A DNA stretch of 64,000 nt, taken from positions 1 to 64,000 of the forward strand of contig NZ_RXYK01000013.1 of NCBI RefSeq assembly GCF_003968655.1, read 5' to 3'. Origin of the DNA: Chlorobium phaeovibrioides. Its GTDB lineage: Bacteria > Bacteroidota > Chlorobiia > Chlorobiales > Chlorobiaceae. This document shows positions 6,619-14,956 of this stretch, one piece after another; within the stretch, counting starts at the first letter, position 1; each line of letters opens with the position of its first letter. The notes under the pieces are model-generated. The model saw only the letters and a program-made list of their open reading frames with translations. It was not told where the DNA came from and did no database searches. Position numbers and translations under genes: made by a program.

Positions 6619-9600
6619 AGAGCATCATCCGTCATTTCGTCCGCTACCCGGTGCTCGGCAATGTGCTTTTCCTTGCTGTCGTCCTGTTCGGCCTGGTTGC
6701 CTTTACCCAGATCAGGACTACCTTTTTCCCCGACATTCCGCCCAATTTCATCTATGTAAGCGCGCTCTATCCGGGAGCTTCGCCCGAGGAGATTGAGGAG
6801 GCGGTCACGCTCAAGATCGAAGACCGGTTGAAAGGAGTTGGCGGCATTGACCGGGTGACATCGGTGTCGACTGAAAACAGCATGACGGTGACTGTTGAAC
6901 TCAAGAAGGGATTCGATCCCGACGATCTTCTGCAGGAGGTGACCAATTCGGTCAACCAGATAAGCACTTTTCCCGCTGAACTCGAGCAGTTGAGGATTTA
7001 CAAGCAGGAGCGGATGGACTTTGTCATCGCCTATTCCATGTATGGCGATGTTGATCTCAACACCTTGAAAGGGTACGCCCGAAGCCTTGAACGCGAGCTG
7101 CGCAACAGCGGGTCAGCGACCAGGATAACCATAAGCGGGTTTCCCCTGGAGGAGATTGAGGTCGGTCTGCGGGAAAATGACATGCGGGCCTATGGCATAA
7201 CTTTCAGCGAAGTTGCTGCGGCTGTGGGCAGGGCCAACATCAAGATTACGGGCGGGACCATCAGGGGGAGCAGCGAGGAGCTTCTCATACGGGCAGACAG
7301 CAAGGGTTATTATGCTTACGACCTTCGCAACCTTGTGGTCCGCTCCGACGGAAACGGCGCTGTCGTGCGTCTGGGTGAGTTGGCTGATGTTCGGGATCGC
7401 TGGTCGGACGATCCCGACAGGAGCTGGTTCAATGGCAAGCCGGCCGTTATTGTTGATATTGAGCGCAGTGCCGATGAGGATATGTTCGATATTGTAGGGA
7501 AGGTTGAGACCGTGGTTGAAGCTTTTGACCGTCGCCATGAAGACATCAGCATCGATGTACTTCGCAACGGATCGGCCATTGTTAAGGAAAGGGCTGAAAT
7601 TCTCAGCAGCAACGGATTTTTTGGCATGGTGCTCGTTGTTCTTTTTCTCGCCTTTTCTCTCAACCCCCGTCTTGCTCTCTGGGTGGCCGCCGGCATACCG
7701 TTCTCGTTTGCCGGCATGTTCATGCTCGGCGCCGTTTACGGTCTCTCCATCAATGTGGTCTCTCTTCTTGCTATGATACTCGTTGTGGGCATCATTGTCG
7801 ATGACGGCATCGTCATTGCCGAGAGCATCTATCAGCGGTTTGAAAAAGGCGAAAAACCTCTCGAGGCTGCCTTGAATGGCACCATGGCTGTCATTCCTTC
7901 CGTCACGGCGGCGGTGCTGACTTCGGTGGTTCTTTTTTTCCTTTTCCTGTTCCTTGACGGCGATCTTGGCCAGCGGGTGAAGGATATTGCCTTCGTCGCT
8001 TCCACGACATTGCTTGTTTCGCTGCTCGAGGGCATCTTCATCCTTCCTGCCCACATTGCCCATTCAAAGGCTCTTCACGGCCGTCCTGAAGGGAAGGGAT
8101 GGGTGCTTCGGAAGTCGGAGGAGTTCCTCCATTTCCAGCGCGATGTGCTCTATGCGCCTGTCCTTCGCTTCAGCATTGCCAACCCGCTTATCACGGCTGT
8201 TGTGCCCGTGGCGCTTCTTGTCATTACTTTCGGTGCCATGCGGGGCGGGTTGATCAAGGCGACTTTCTTCCCGGTCATCGAGCGCGACAATGTTCAGATT
8301 ACCCTCGAGATGCCTGCCGGCACGCCGGGAGTTGTGACTGCTGAGGTGCTCGCCGTTATGGAACAGAAGATCAGATCTGTCGATGAGGACTATCGCAGAA
8401 GTGCGGGTGGTGGTAAGGGGCTGGTGAGCGCTATTGCCCGGGATATTGGGCCGCAGGCGCATGAAGGGGGGTTGAGGGTTACTCTGGTTGAGAGCCGGCT
8501 CCGTTCGATAGGCAGCCTCGAGGCCGGCAACAGGTTTCGCGATGCCATTGGCAGGGTGCCCGGGGTAAACAAGCTTCTTGTTGGTGGCGGGAGTCTCTGG
8601 GGTATGCCGGTTTCCATAGCTCTCAAAAGCGACAACCTTGCTCAGCTTGACGGTGCCCGTCGCATGCTTGAGTCTGAACTGAAGGGGATGGAGCAGCTCA
8701 AGGATGTTGCTGACAACGACCCGCCGGGCCTGGAGGAAGTAAATGTGCGGCTGAAGGAGAAGGCTTACGGGCTTGGCCTGACGACCGGAGAGGTCATGAG
8801 CCGGGTGCGCAGCGCGTTTTTCGGCAGCGAAGCTCAGAGTCTGGTGCGGGGCATTGACGAAGTGAAGGTGTGGGTCCGTTACAGTCGGGCTGAGCGTTCC
8901 TCGATCGGAGCGCTCGAATCGATGTTCATCAGGCTCGATGACGGGCGTACGATTCCTCTCAGGGAGATTGCGGATCTTTCAGTCAGCCGCGGCATTTCCT
9001 CAATTAAACATATAGATGCTCAGCGTGTCGTCAAGATAGAGGCGGATATTGCGGACCCGAAGACCTCTGTTCCTCAGCTTCTTGATGTCATCACCGGACG
9101 CATCATGCCGCCGGTACTGGCGGCCTATCCCGATGTGAGCTTCAATTTCGAGGGGCAGAGCCGTGAAAGCGGTAAGACCACAGGCTCTATGCGCATTGCG
9201 TTTCCGGTGCTGTTGTTCATCATGTATCTCATCATCGTCGTCACTTTCCGTTCGTTCAGTCAGGCGTTCCTCGTGATGCTGCTCCTGCCTTTCACTCTTG
9301 TAGGTGTGGCATGGGGTCATTTCATTCAGGGTTACATTCTCAGCATCCTCTCTCTCTTCGGGGTGATTGCCCTCATCGGCATTGTGGTCAACGATTCGCT
9401 GGTCTTCATCAGTACCCTCAACAGCAGAATAAAGGAGGGGGAGCCTTTTGGCAATGCCTTATACGAGGTTGGTCTCAGTCGGTTCAGGCCCATCATTCTT
9501 ACAACCATCACCACCATTGCCGGGCTGGGTCCGCTGATTTTCGAACAGAGCCGTCAGGCGCAGTTTCTCTCGCCGATGGCCATATCAGTTGCCTACGGTC

Positions 9601-9761
9601 TCCTGTTCGGCACCACCCTCACATTGATCATTATCCCTGCGCTTCTTGTTCTGCATAATGCAGCACGCCGCAGATTGTTTTCATTCATCGCCCGGAGACC
9701 AATAACGCCTGAAGAGGCCGAGCCGGCATGGCGTGAGGAGGCTTTTAGTCGTGAACAATAG
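6615..9761 (+). CDS. RND-family efflux pump (AcrB-like)
   Basis: 1048 residues, the usual length of AcrB-type pumps. It has the N-terminal TM helix VLFLAVVLFGLVAF, two large periplasmic loops (about 34-330 and 550-860) and twelve predicted TM helices. The TM4 proton-relay pair lies in VVGIIVDDGIVIAES (Asp396-Asp397). The RND repeat is seen again as LIGIVVNDSLVFI in the second half. The start is a GTG overlapping the adaptor stop. AcrB-type pumps work as proton-driven trimers exporting drugs, detergents or other amphiphiles, and some related subfamilies carry metals. No CusA-type methionine relay was identified, so a general efflux role is likelier. The gene overlaps the TolC gene. Confidence 0.93.
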   Translation: MKSIIRHFVRYPVLGNVLFLAVVLFGLVAFTQIRTTFFPDIPPNFIYVSALYPGASPEEIEEAVTLKIEDRLKGVGGIDRVTSVSTENSMTVTVELKKGFDPDDLLQEVTNSVNQISTFPAELEQLRIYKQERMDFVIAYSMYGDVDLNTLKGYARSLERELRNSGSATRITISGFPLEEIEVGLRENDMRAYGITFSEVAAAVGRANIKITGGTIRGSSEELLIRADSKGYYAYDLRNLVVRSDGNGAVVRLGELADVRDRWSDDPDRSWFNGKPAVIVDIERSADEDMFDIVGKVETVVEAFDRRHEDISIDVLRNGSAIVKERAEILSSNGFFGMVLVVLFLAFSLNPRLALWVAAGIPFSFAGMFMLGAVYGLSINVVSLLAMILVVGIIVDDGIVIAESIYQRFEKGEKPLEAALNGTMAVIPSVTAAVLTSVVLFFLFLFLDGDLGQRVKDIAFVASTTLLVSLLEGIFILPAHIAHSKALHGRPEGKGWVLRKSEEFLHFQRDVLYAPVLRFSIANPLITAVVPVALLVITFGAMRGGLIKATFFPVIERDNVQITLEMPAGTPGVVTAEVLAVMEQKIRSVDEDYRRSAGGGKGLVSAIARDIGPQAHEGGLRVTLVESRLRSIGSLEAGNRFRDAIGRVPGVNKLLVGGGSLWGMPVSIALKSDNLAQLDGARRMLESELKGMEQLKDVADNDPPGLEEVNVRLKEKAYGLGLTTGEVMSRVRSAFFGSEAQSLVRGIDEVKVWVRYSRAERSSIGALESMFIRLDDGRTIPLREIADLSVSRGISSIKHIDAQRVVKIEADIADPKTSVPQLLDVITGRIMPPVLAAYPDVSFNFEGQSRESGKTTGSMRIAFPVLLFIMYLIIVVTFRSFSQAFLVMLLLPFTLVGVAWGHFIQGYILSILSLFGVIALIGIVVNDSLVFISTLNSRIKEGEPFGNALYEVGLSRFRPIILTTITTIAGLGPLIFEQSRQAQFLSPMAISVAYGLLFGTTLTLIIIPALLVLHNAARRRLFSFIARRPITPEEAEPAWREEAFSREQ

Positions 9762-11124
9762 GAACTCAGTCAAATGGTCGGTTTTCAGTGGGAATGGGGC
9801 GTCCTTTTTCTTCCTGCTCTTCGTCCCGGCCTTTCTTGCTGCTTCCGGGGTGTCTGCCGCTGAAGCCCCTCTCCGGGCGCCTTCAGTTGAGAGGCTCACC
9901 CTTGAGGGTGCGCTACGCGATGCTTTGGAGAATAATACCGACATACGGGTTGCCAGAGGGGAAGAGGAGATTGCCCGAAATGGTGTTCATATCGGCAATG
10001 CAGGCCTTCTTCCGAAAGTCTCGGCAGTCTCGTCTGTTTCATGGAAAGAGCCTGGAGAAGGCGCAGTTTCAGAGCTTGAGTCGACCACCACCGTTGCGGA
10101 GCTGCAGGCCAGCTATACCCTGTTTGATGGATTCGGCAACATCCGGACTTTCACCAGACTGAAGAACAGCGGCAGGCTTGGAGCGCTCTTGGCGCGGGAG
10201 CGCATTGAAACAGTTGTGATGGAGGTTGTCAGGGCCTATTTTGCTGCAGCAAATTCCCTTGACCAGCTTGATGCCTCAAAGCAGGCTGTCGATATTTCCG
10301 AAGAGCGTCTTCAACGCGCCAGACTTCGGGCCGAGTACGGTCAGGCCAACACTCAGGAACTGCTCTCCGCTGAGGTGGATGCCAACAATGATCATGTTGC
10401 TCTTCTCAATGCCCGTCTGGGACGGGAAAGTGCCATGCGTTCGCTCAATGTGCTGCTTGGCCAGCCGGTAGGCAGGCAGTACGCCCTTGCCGATTCAGTT
10501 GTGTTTTCTGCTCTTCCCCCCCTTGATTCATTACGCTTGGGGGCATTCGAGGCAAATGCCGGATATCTGGCAAGTGGCAGGGAGGTTCGCGATTCCCGCC
10601 TCGCGATGCTTATTTCCCGTTCAGACCATTATCCCGAAGTTTCCCTTCAGGCGGCATGGGGCCTCAACCGTTACGCTGGTGGCCGTGATGCGGGCCTGGA
10701 TGAGACGACTCCCGGAACATCTGCGGCTGTCGTGATGAGCTGGGATATCTTCAACGGACGCCAGAGTGCAATAAAAACAGAGAATGCCCGGATAGCATGG
10801 CTCAACAGCCGCCTTCTCCATGACAGGGCTGCCCGTAAGCTCGAACAGGAACTGAGGGACGGGTGGGAATCATGGTTGAACAGTCGGGAGGTACTCGGCT
10901 TCGAAGAGAAGAACATTGAATCGGCCCGACTGAATTTCAGCCGGACCCGAGAGCTCTATGTGCTTGGTCAGGTTACCGGAACCACATTCAGGGAGGCGCA
11001 GCTGAATCTGATTCAGGCCGAAAAAAGCAGGGCATCGGCCCGCTACGATGCGAAGATCCGCGAGCTCGACCTGTTGCGCCTGGGCGGCAGGCTTCTCACC
11101 CCCTTCGAAGAGGAAGAACAATAA
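9751..11124 (+). CDS. TolC-family outer-membrane efflux protein
   Basis: 457 residues from the GTG at 9751, chosen because GGAGG lies 9 nt upstream. An earlier in-frame GTG (9733) would add six residues. The gene overlaps the end of the pump gene by 11 nt. A signal peptide FFFLLFVPAFLAASGVSAAE is followed by the two TolC repeats: LTLEGALRDALENNTDIRVA, LQASYTLFDGFGNIRTF, then AAVVMSWDIFNGRQSAI and the terminal LIQAEKSRASARYD. The family forms trimeric channels spanning outer membrane and periplasm. It completes the adaptor-pump-channel operon. Confidence 0.92.
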   Translation: MNNRNSVKWSVFSGNGASFFFLLFVPAFLAASGVSAAEAPLRAPSVERLTLEGALRDALENNTDIRVARGEEEIARNGVHIGNAGLLPKVSAVSSVSWKEPGEGAVSELESTTTVAELQASYTLFDGFGNIRTFTRLKNSGRLGALLARERIETVVMEVVRAYFAAANSLDQLDASKQAVDISEERLQRARLRAEYGQANTQELLSAEVDANNDHVALLNARLGRESAMRSLNVLLGQPVGRQYALADSVVFSALPPLDSLRLGAFEANAGYLASGREVRDSRLAMLISRSDHYPEVSLQAAWGLNRYAGGRDAGLDETTPGTSAAVVMSWDIFNGRQSAIKTENARIAWLNSRLLHDRAARKLEQELRDGWESWLNSREVLGFEEKNIESARLNFSRTRELYVLGQVTGTTFREAQLNLIQAEKSRASARYDAKIRELDLLRLGGRLLTPFEEEEQ

Positions 11125-11160
11125 GCGGAGCACTTTTTTTGGTGGGATCGTTATTTTTCT

Positions 11161-11188
11161 TTGATTCTTCTCGACCGAGTGGTATATT
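11161..11188 (+). promoter_or_regulatory. Probable promoter of the tRNA cluster
   Basis: TTGATT (11161-11166) and TATATT (11183-11188) are separated by 16 nt, and the first tRNA starts 23 nt further on. This is a good match to a sigma70-type promoter. The -10 region also reads TATATTTG, the TAnnTTTG form known from Bacteroidota. It lies in the gap after the TolC gene and is the only evident start for the tRNA run. Confidence 0.6.
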
Positions 11189-11211
11189 TGGAGCCTTCCG
11201 TTAAGAAGGAA

Positions 11212-11284
11212 CGGGGCATGGCGCAGCTGGTAGCGTGCCTGCTTTGGGAGCAGGAGGTCCCGAGTTCGAGTCTCGGTGCCCCGA
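11212..11284 (+). tRNA. tRNA-Pro (UGG)
   Basis: A 73-nt cloverleaf. The acceptor arms CGGGGCA and TGCCCCG pair fully, the D-arm contains AGCTGGTA, the anticodon arm is CCTGC-TTTGGGA-GCAGG with anticodon TGG, and the T-arm is CCGAG-TTCGAGT-CTCGG. CCA is not encoded. First of four clustered tRNAs. Confidence 0.95.
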
Positions 11285-11308
11285 CACAAGTGAAGCGGGA
11301 GTGTCGAT

Positions 11309-11384
<76 letters not shown>

Positions 11385-11413
11385 ATGGAAGTCCGGAAGT
11401 TTAGGTTTTCAAC

Positions 11414-11488
11414 GGTGATTGTAGCTCAGTTGGTTAGAGCGCCAGGTTGTGGCCCTGGAGGTCGGGGGTTCGAGTCCCCTCATTCACC
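11414..11488 (+). tRNA. tRNA-His (GUG)
   Basis: The acceptor arms GTGATTG and CATTCAC pair with one T-T mismatch. An extra G (11414) sits opposite the discriminator C, as is typical of tRNA-His. The anticodon loop TTGTGGC gives GTG. The T-arm is GGGGG-TTCGAGT-CCCCT. CCA is not fully encoded. Confidence 0.93.
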
Positions 11489-11498
11489 CATGTTTTTT

Positions 11499-11570
11499 GG
11501 CCCCATCGACTAGCGGTTAGGTCACCACCCTTTCAAGGTGGCGGGACGGGTTCGAATCCCGTTGGGGTCA
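11499..11570 (+). tRNA. tRNA-Glu (UUC)
   Basis: A 72-nt gene. The acceptor arms are GGCCCCA and TGGGGTC (one G-T pair), the anticodon arm is CCACC-CTTTCAA-GGTGG with anticodon TTC, and the T-arm is ACGGG-TTCGAAT-CCCGT. It is the last tRNA before the terminator. Confidence 0.94.
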
Positions 11571-11578
11571 CACTTCAA

Positions 11579-11611
11579 AGCTCTGTCCATTAGCGGTGCA
11601 GGGCTTTTTTT
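11579..11611 (+). terminator. Rho-independent terminator after the tRNA cluster
   Basis: AGCTCTG pairs with CAGGGCT (one G-T pair) across a short loop and is followed by a run of seven T (11605-11611). It ends the tRNA transcript directly before pheT. Confidence 0.75.
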
Positions 11612-11641
11612 ATTTCATTCATGAACGCAGATTTTCTTCTT

Positions 11642-14056
11642 ATGAAAATATCTGTCAACTGGCTCAAGGATTTTCTCCCCTCTTTCTCTCCTGATATCCC
11701 TTCCCTTGTCGATCGCTTGACCTTTCTTGGCCTTGAGGTTGAGGAGGTTCATGAGACTGTGCTTCCCGATGAACGAGTGCTGGTTGGCCGGATTCTTGAG
11801 GTTGCGCCACATCCCGATGCTGACAGGCTGAGACTATGCATGGTGGACACAGGAGCTGCGGAGCCGCTGCAGATTGTTTGTGGTGCGCCGAATGTGAAGC
11901 CGGAGATGCTCGTTCCTGTGGCAACGGCCGGAGCCCGTCTTGCTGTGGAGGATGGCAAGCCTTTTGTTATCAAACCCTCCAAAATTCGTGGACAGAAATC
12001 ATTCGGGATGATCTGTGCTGCTGATGAGCTGGGGCTTTCTGGTGACCATTCCGGTGTTATGGAACTTGAAGAAGCCTGTGTGGCTGGTGAGCCCTTTGCC
12101 CGTTATCTTAAAGCTGACACGGTTCTTGAAATAGCTGTCACTCCCAACCGGCCGGATGTGCTTTCGCATCTCGGCATAGCCCGTGAACTTGTAGTTTCAC
12201 CTTCAGACATTGCAATGCCCGATGCCGCTCCAGTAGAATTCAGCGCTACGGGCTCGCGTGTTGAAATACTTGATGGTGCTGCCTGCTCCTCCTATGCGGC
12301 CATTGTTATCGAGGGCGTGAAGGTTGGCCCTTCCCCTGCCTGGCTCTCTGCAAGGCTGGAAAGTATCGGCCTGCGTCCAAAGAACAATATTGTCGATATT
12401 ACCAATTACATGCTTCACGCACTCGGTCAGCCGATGCATGCGTTTGATCTGCATACACTGGAGGGTGAACGGGTGGTTGTCCGCAGCGACATTGAGGGTG
12501 AGTTCATGGCCCTCAACCAGCAGCTCTGCCGGGTGGAGAAGGGAATGCCCGTTATTTGTGATGCCCACAGGCCTGTGGCCATTGCCGGCGTTATGGGTGG
12601 ACTTGATTCAGCGGTAACGGAGGAGAGCCGGGACATATTGCTTGAGGTTGCTTCTTTCTCTTCCTCTCCGATTCGTCGTTCAGCCCGTCTTGCAGGCATC
12701 AGTTCTGATTCTTCCTACAGGTTCGAAAGGGGAGTGGACCCTTCCCTCACGCTACCGGCAGCCCGTTCTGCCGTTGCCATGATTCTTGATCTTGCCGGCG
12801 GCCGGGTTGCTGAGGCATGCCACAAGGGTGAGGCCTCTCCTCCTCTCCGGGAGGTGTTGTTCCGTCCTCTGAAGGCCAATGCACTGCTTGGTACCGATAT
12901 CAGCGAAGCTTCTATGCAGGCAATGCTTGAACGAATCGGTTTCAGGGTGCTCTCCCGAACGGATGAGGGTATGAATATTGCTGTGCCATCGTTCAGGGTT
13001 GATGTCATCGGAGAAATCGATTTGATTGAAGAGGTTGCCCGTCTTCACGGGTACGATAATATCACTGCGTCGCCACGAATGGCGGCAACATATCCCATTC
13101 ATCGCAGCATACCGGAATTCTTTCCCGATTTTCTCCGCTCCATTATGGTAGCGCTCAATTTCCGGGAGGTGCTGACAAACCCGCTCATGAAGCGGGAAGA
13201 GGCAGAGCTTTTCTCCGATAGGGTTGTTGCGGCGCTGAACCCAATCAGCGAGGGTCTTGAGGTGCTTCGTCCATCGCTTGTGCCGGGTATGCTGAAGGTG
13301 ATGGCCCATAACATCCGTCACGGAAACCGCGACATGAGGCTGTTTGAGGTTGCCAGTTCGTTTCAGACTGTTCCTGATGATGAGCGCGCCTCTTCTGCTT
13401 CGCTGGATGCATTCTCTGAAAAAGAAGGACTTGTCTTTGCTCTCAGTGGCAGCCGTTTCCCAAGGAGCTGGAACCAGCCAACGGACGGAATTGATTTTTA
13501 TGATGCGCTTGGTGCCGCCCAGATGCTGCTGGAGAAACTGAATTTACTTGATAAATCAGCTGTTAATATTTATAATGAAAATACTGTCAGCATTGATTTG
13601 CCGTTGATGGCAGGGAAGAAGAGCGGCACCGTAAGGGTGGGTCTGGTTCAGCAGCTTCAGCGTGAAGTGCTTTCCCGGTTCGGGATTGAACAGGATGTGT
13701 TTGTTGCTGTGCTTGATGTTTCGGTTCTTGAGGCCGGGTTCACTCCGGTTGTTGCCTATGAACCCCCGTCAAAATTTCCTGTAGTACAGAGGGATCTTTC
13801 CTTTATCCTGCCCGGAGGCGTTTCCGTGCAGTCGCTTGTAGACCTTGTGAGGGAAAGCGATGGCCTTATAAGGAATGTTTCCGTTTTCGATGTTTTCGAA
13901 CGGCAGAGTGGTGGAGAAGGTGAACGGAGTGTGGCTCTCGGGCTGGACATTGCCGATTACGGGAGAACGCTTCAGGATGAGAGAATCAATGACATTGTTC
14001 TTGCCATAGGGAACAGTGCTGAAAGTAAGCTTGGTGCGGTCATTAGACAGGTCTGA
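11642..14056 (+). CDS. pheT: Phenylalanine--tRNA ligase beta subunit
   Basis: The protein starts MKISVNWLKDFLP, the family's standard N-terminus, so the ATG at 11642 is chosen over one at 11621. The 804 residues contain the tRNA-binding (EMAP/OB) domain at about 40-150 (GRILEVAPHPDADRL, LQIVCGAPNV), the B3/B4 editing domain (RPKNNIVDITNYML), B5, the catalytic-like core, and a C-terminal anticodon-binding FDX-ACB domain starting near YEPPSKFPVVQRDLSF. With PheS it charges tRNA-Phe; the B3/B4 domain hydrolyses Tyr-tRNA-Phe. pheS is not adjacent. The gene opens a run with the coiled-coil gene and zapA, the order seen in other Bacteroidota/Chlorobi. Confidence 0.96.
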   Translation: MKISVNWLKDFLPSFSPDIPSLVDRLTFLGLEVEEVHETVLPDERVLVGRILEVAPHPDADRLRLCMVDTGAAEPLQIVCGAPNVKPEMLVPVATAGARLAVEDGKPFVIKPSKIRGQKSFGMICAADELGLSGDHSGVMELEEACVAGEPFARYLKADTVLEIAVTPNRPDVLSHLGIARELVVSPSDIAMPDAAPVEFSATGSRVEILDGAACSSYAAIVIEGVKVGPSPAWLSARLESIGLRPKNNIVDITNYMLHALGQPMHAFDLHTLEGERVVVRSDIEGEFMALNQQLCRVEKGMPVICDAHRPVAIAGVMGGLDSAVTEESRDILLEVASFSSSPIRRSARLAGISSDSSYRFERGVDPSLTLPAARSAVAMILDLAGGRVAEACHKGEASPPLREVLFRPLKANALLGTDISEASMQAMLERIGFRVLSRTDEGMNIAVPSFRVDVIGEIDLIEEVARLHGYDNITASPRMAATYPIHRSIPEFFPDFLRSIMVALNFREVLTNPLMKREEAELFSDRVVAALNPISEGLEVLRPSLVPGMLKVMAHNIRHGNRDMRLFEVASSFQTVPDDERASSASLDAFSEKEGLVFALSGSRFPRSWNQPTDGIDFYDALGAAQMLLEKLNLLDKSAVNIYNENTVSIDLPLMAGKKSGTVRVGLVQQLQREVLSRFGIEQDVFVAVLDVSVLEAGFTPVVAYEPPSKFPVVQRDLSFILPGGVSVQSLVDLVRESDGLIRNVSVFDVFERQSGGEGERSVALGLDIADYGRTLQDERINDIVLAIGNSAESKLGAVIRQV

Positions 14057-14071
14057 TACGAAAAAGTTTCC

Positions 14072-14377
14072 ATGCCGGAAAGAGAAGGAGAGAATACAGC
14101 TGCTCCATTGAGTCAGCTTGAAGCGAAGATTCGGGCCCTCATGAGTCGGCTGCAGGAGAGCCGCCGTGAGAACGAGATTCTGAAGTCCGAACTTGCAAGT
14201 CTTGAGAATATTCTTCGTACCTATAAGCTTCCCGGTGGTTCGGGGATTTCACCGGATGAAGAAAAGGGAAGCCTCTCGGATCCGGTGCCATACGCTGAAA
14301 AGCAGCAGATGAAACAGAAACTGCTTCTTCTGCTCCAGAAGATTGAGATGGAACTCCGTAACAATCAGACCGTATAA
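14072..14377 (+). CDS. Small coiled-coil protein between pheT and zapA
   Basis: 101 residues, unrecognised. The N-terminal half is a predicted coiled coil (LSQLEAKIRALMSRLQESRR, then ENEILKSELASLENIL), followed by a Gly/Ser/Pro linker and a second helix, MKQKLLLLLQKIEMELRNN. It has no signal peptide or membrane segment. It sits 15 nt after pheT and 8 nt before zapA. Heptad repeats and position suggest a partner of ZapA in division-ring assembly, comparable in style to ZapB, but sequence homology to ZapB cannot be claimed from what I see. Confidence 0.8.
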   Translation: MPEREGENTAAPLSQLEAKIRALMSRLQESRRENEILKSELASLENILRTYKLPGGSGISPDEEKGSLSDPVPYAEKQQMKQKLLLLLQKIEMELRNNQTV

Positions 14378-14385
14378 GAGACCTG

Positions 14386-14649
14386 ATGGAGAAAATTGAA
14401 GTAACTGTTTACGGTGACACTTATCCACTTAATTCGTCATCTCCGGAGCTTACAAAAAAAGCTGCCGGGCTGGTGGAAAGCGGAATGCGGCATTATGCCA
14501 AACAGGCTCCAAATTGTGATCCGGTGAAACTGGCGGTACTCGCTGGTGTTATACTTGCCGAGAAGCAGATTGAGCTTGAGGGCGAACTTGCAGCGCTGCA
14601 GAAGAAAATAGCGGGACTCAACAGTTTGATGGATGAGAGTCTTCTATAA
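14386..14649 (+). CDS. zapA: Cell division protein ZapA
   Basis: 87 residues with the ZapA layout. The N-terminal strand pair IEVTVYGDTYPLN binds FtsZ. Then SPELTKKAAGLVESGM is followed by a helix, VKLAVLAGVILAEKQIELE, and a C-terminal coiled coil. ZapA crosslinks FtsZ protofilaments and promotes Z-ring formation. It is followed by a 6S-like RNA, the same zapA-6S neighbourhood seen in many bacteria. Confidence 0.9.
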   Translation: MEKIEVTVYGDTYPLNSSSPELTKKAAGLVESGMRHYAKQAPNCDPVKLAVLAGVILAEKQIELEGELAALQKKIAGLNSLMDESLL

Positions 14650-14673
14650 ACAGTTACATTGATAGTCGAATTT

Positions 14674-14904
14674 GTCCGCACCATTCAGTCGAGGTGTCCG
14701 GTAAGTAAAAGAACTAACACTATTCTATCGGGAGCTGAACTCTTCTTGTACGATTGCAGGCCTTGAAGGATTTCGGACCGGTTCCGAAATACCCTGAACT
14801 GTGGTGACACTGTTCCATTGGAAGCAAAAAACCTGAAGGAAGCACCCACCGTGTATCACGGGTTCTTGAATCTTACACATCTTGCGATGGTGCGGATTTT
14901 TTTT
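14674..14904 (+). ncRNA. ssrS: 6S RNA-like regulatory RNA
   Basis: The region between zapA and rny folds into one long, interrupted duplex. The closing stem pairs TCCGCACCAT (14675-14684) with ATGGTGCGGA (14887-14896), followed by a T8 run. Further in, GTAAG (14701-14705) pairs with CTTAC (14872-14876), and AGAAC (14710-14714) with GTTCT (14862-14866). The apical stem is ATTTCGGA (14770-14777) with TCCGAAAT (14783-14790). A small hairpin, TTCC-ATT-GGAA (14813-14823), sits in the 3' side of the unpaired centre. A central bubble flanked by long arms, about 230 nt, next to zapA, is the 6S pattern. 6S RNA mimics an open promoter and binds the housekeeping RNA polymerase. The 5' end is approximate. 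Confidence 0.82.
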
Positions 14905-14956
14905 GTTTAAAATGCGCCGCTCAGTGATCGGGGCATAAAAAGGAGGTAGAATCGTA

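Noticed and set aside
7113-8063. Antisense frame of 316 codons opposite the RND pump gene
   Set aside because: The plus-strand AcrB-like pump is certain, and the antisense product has no family features.
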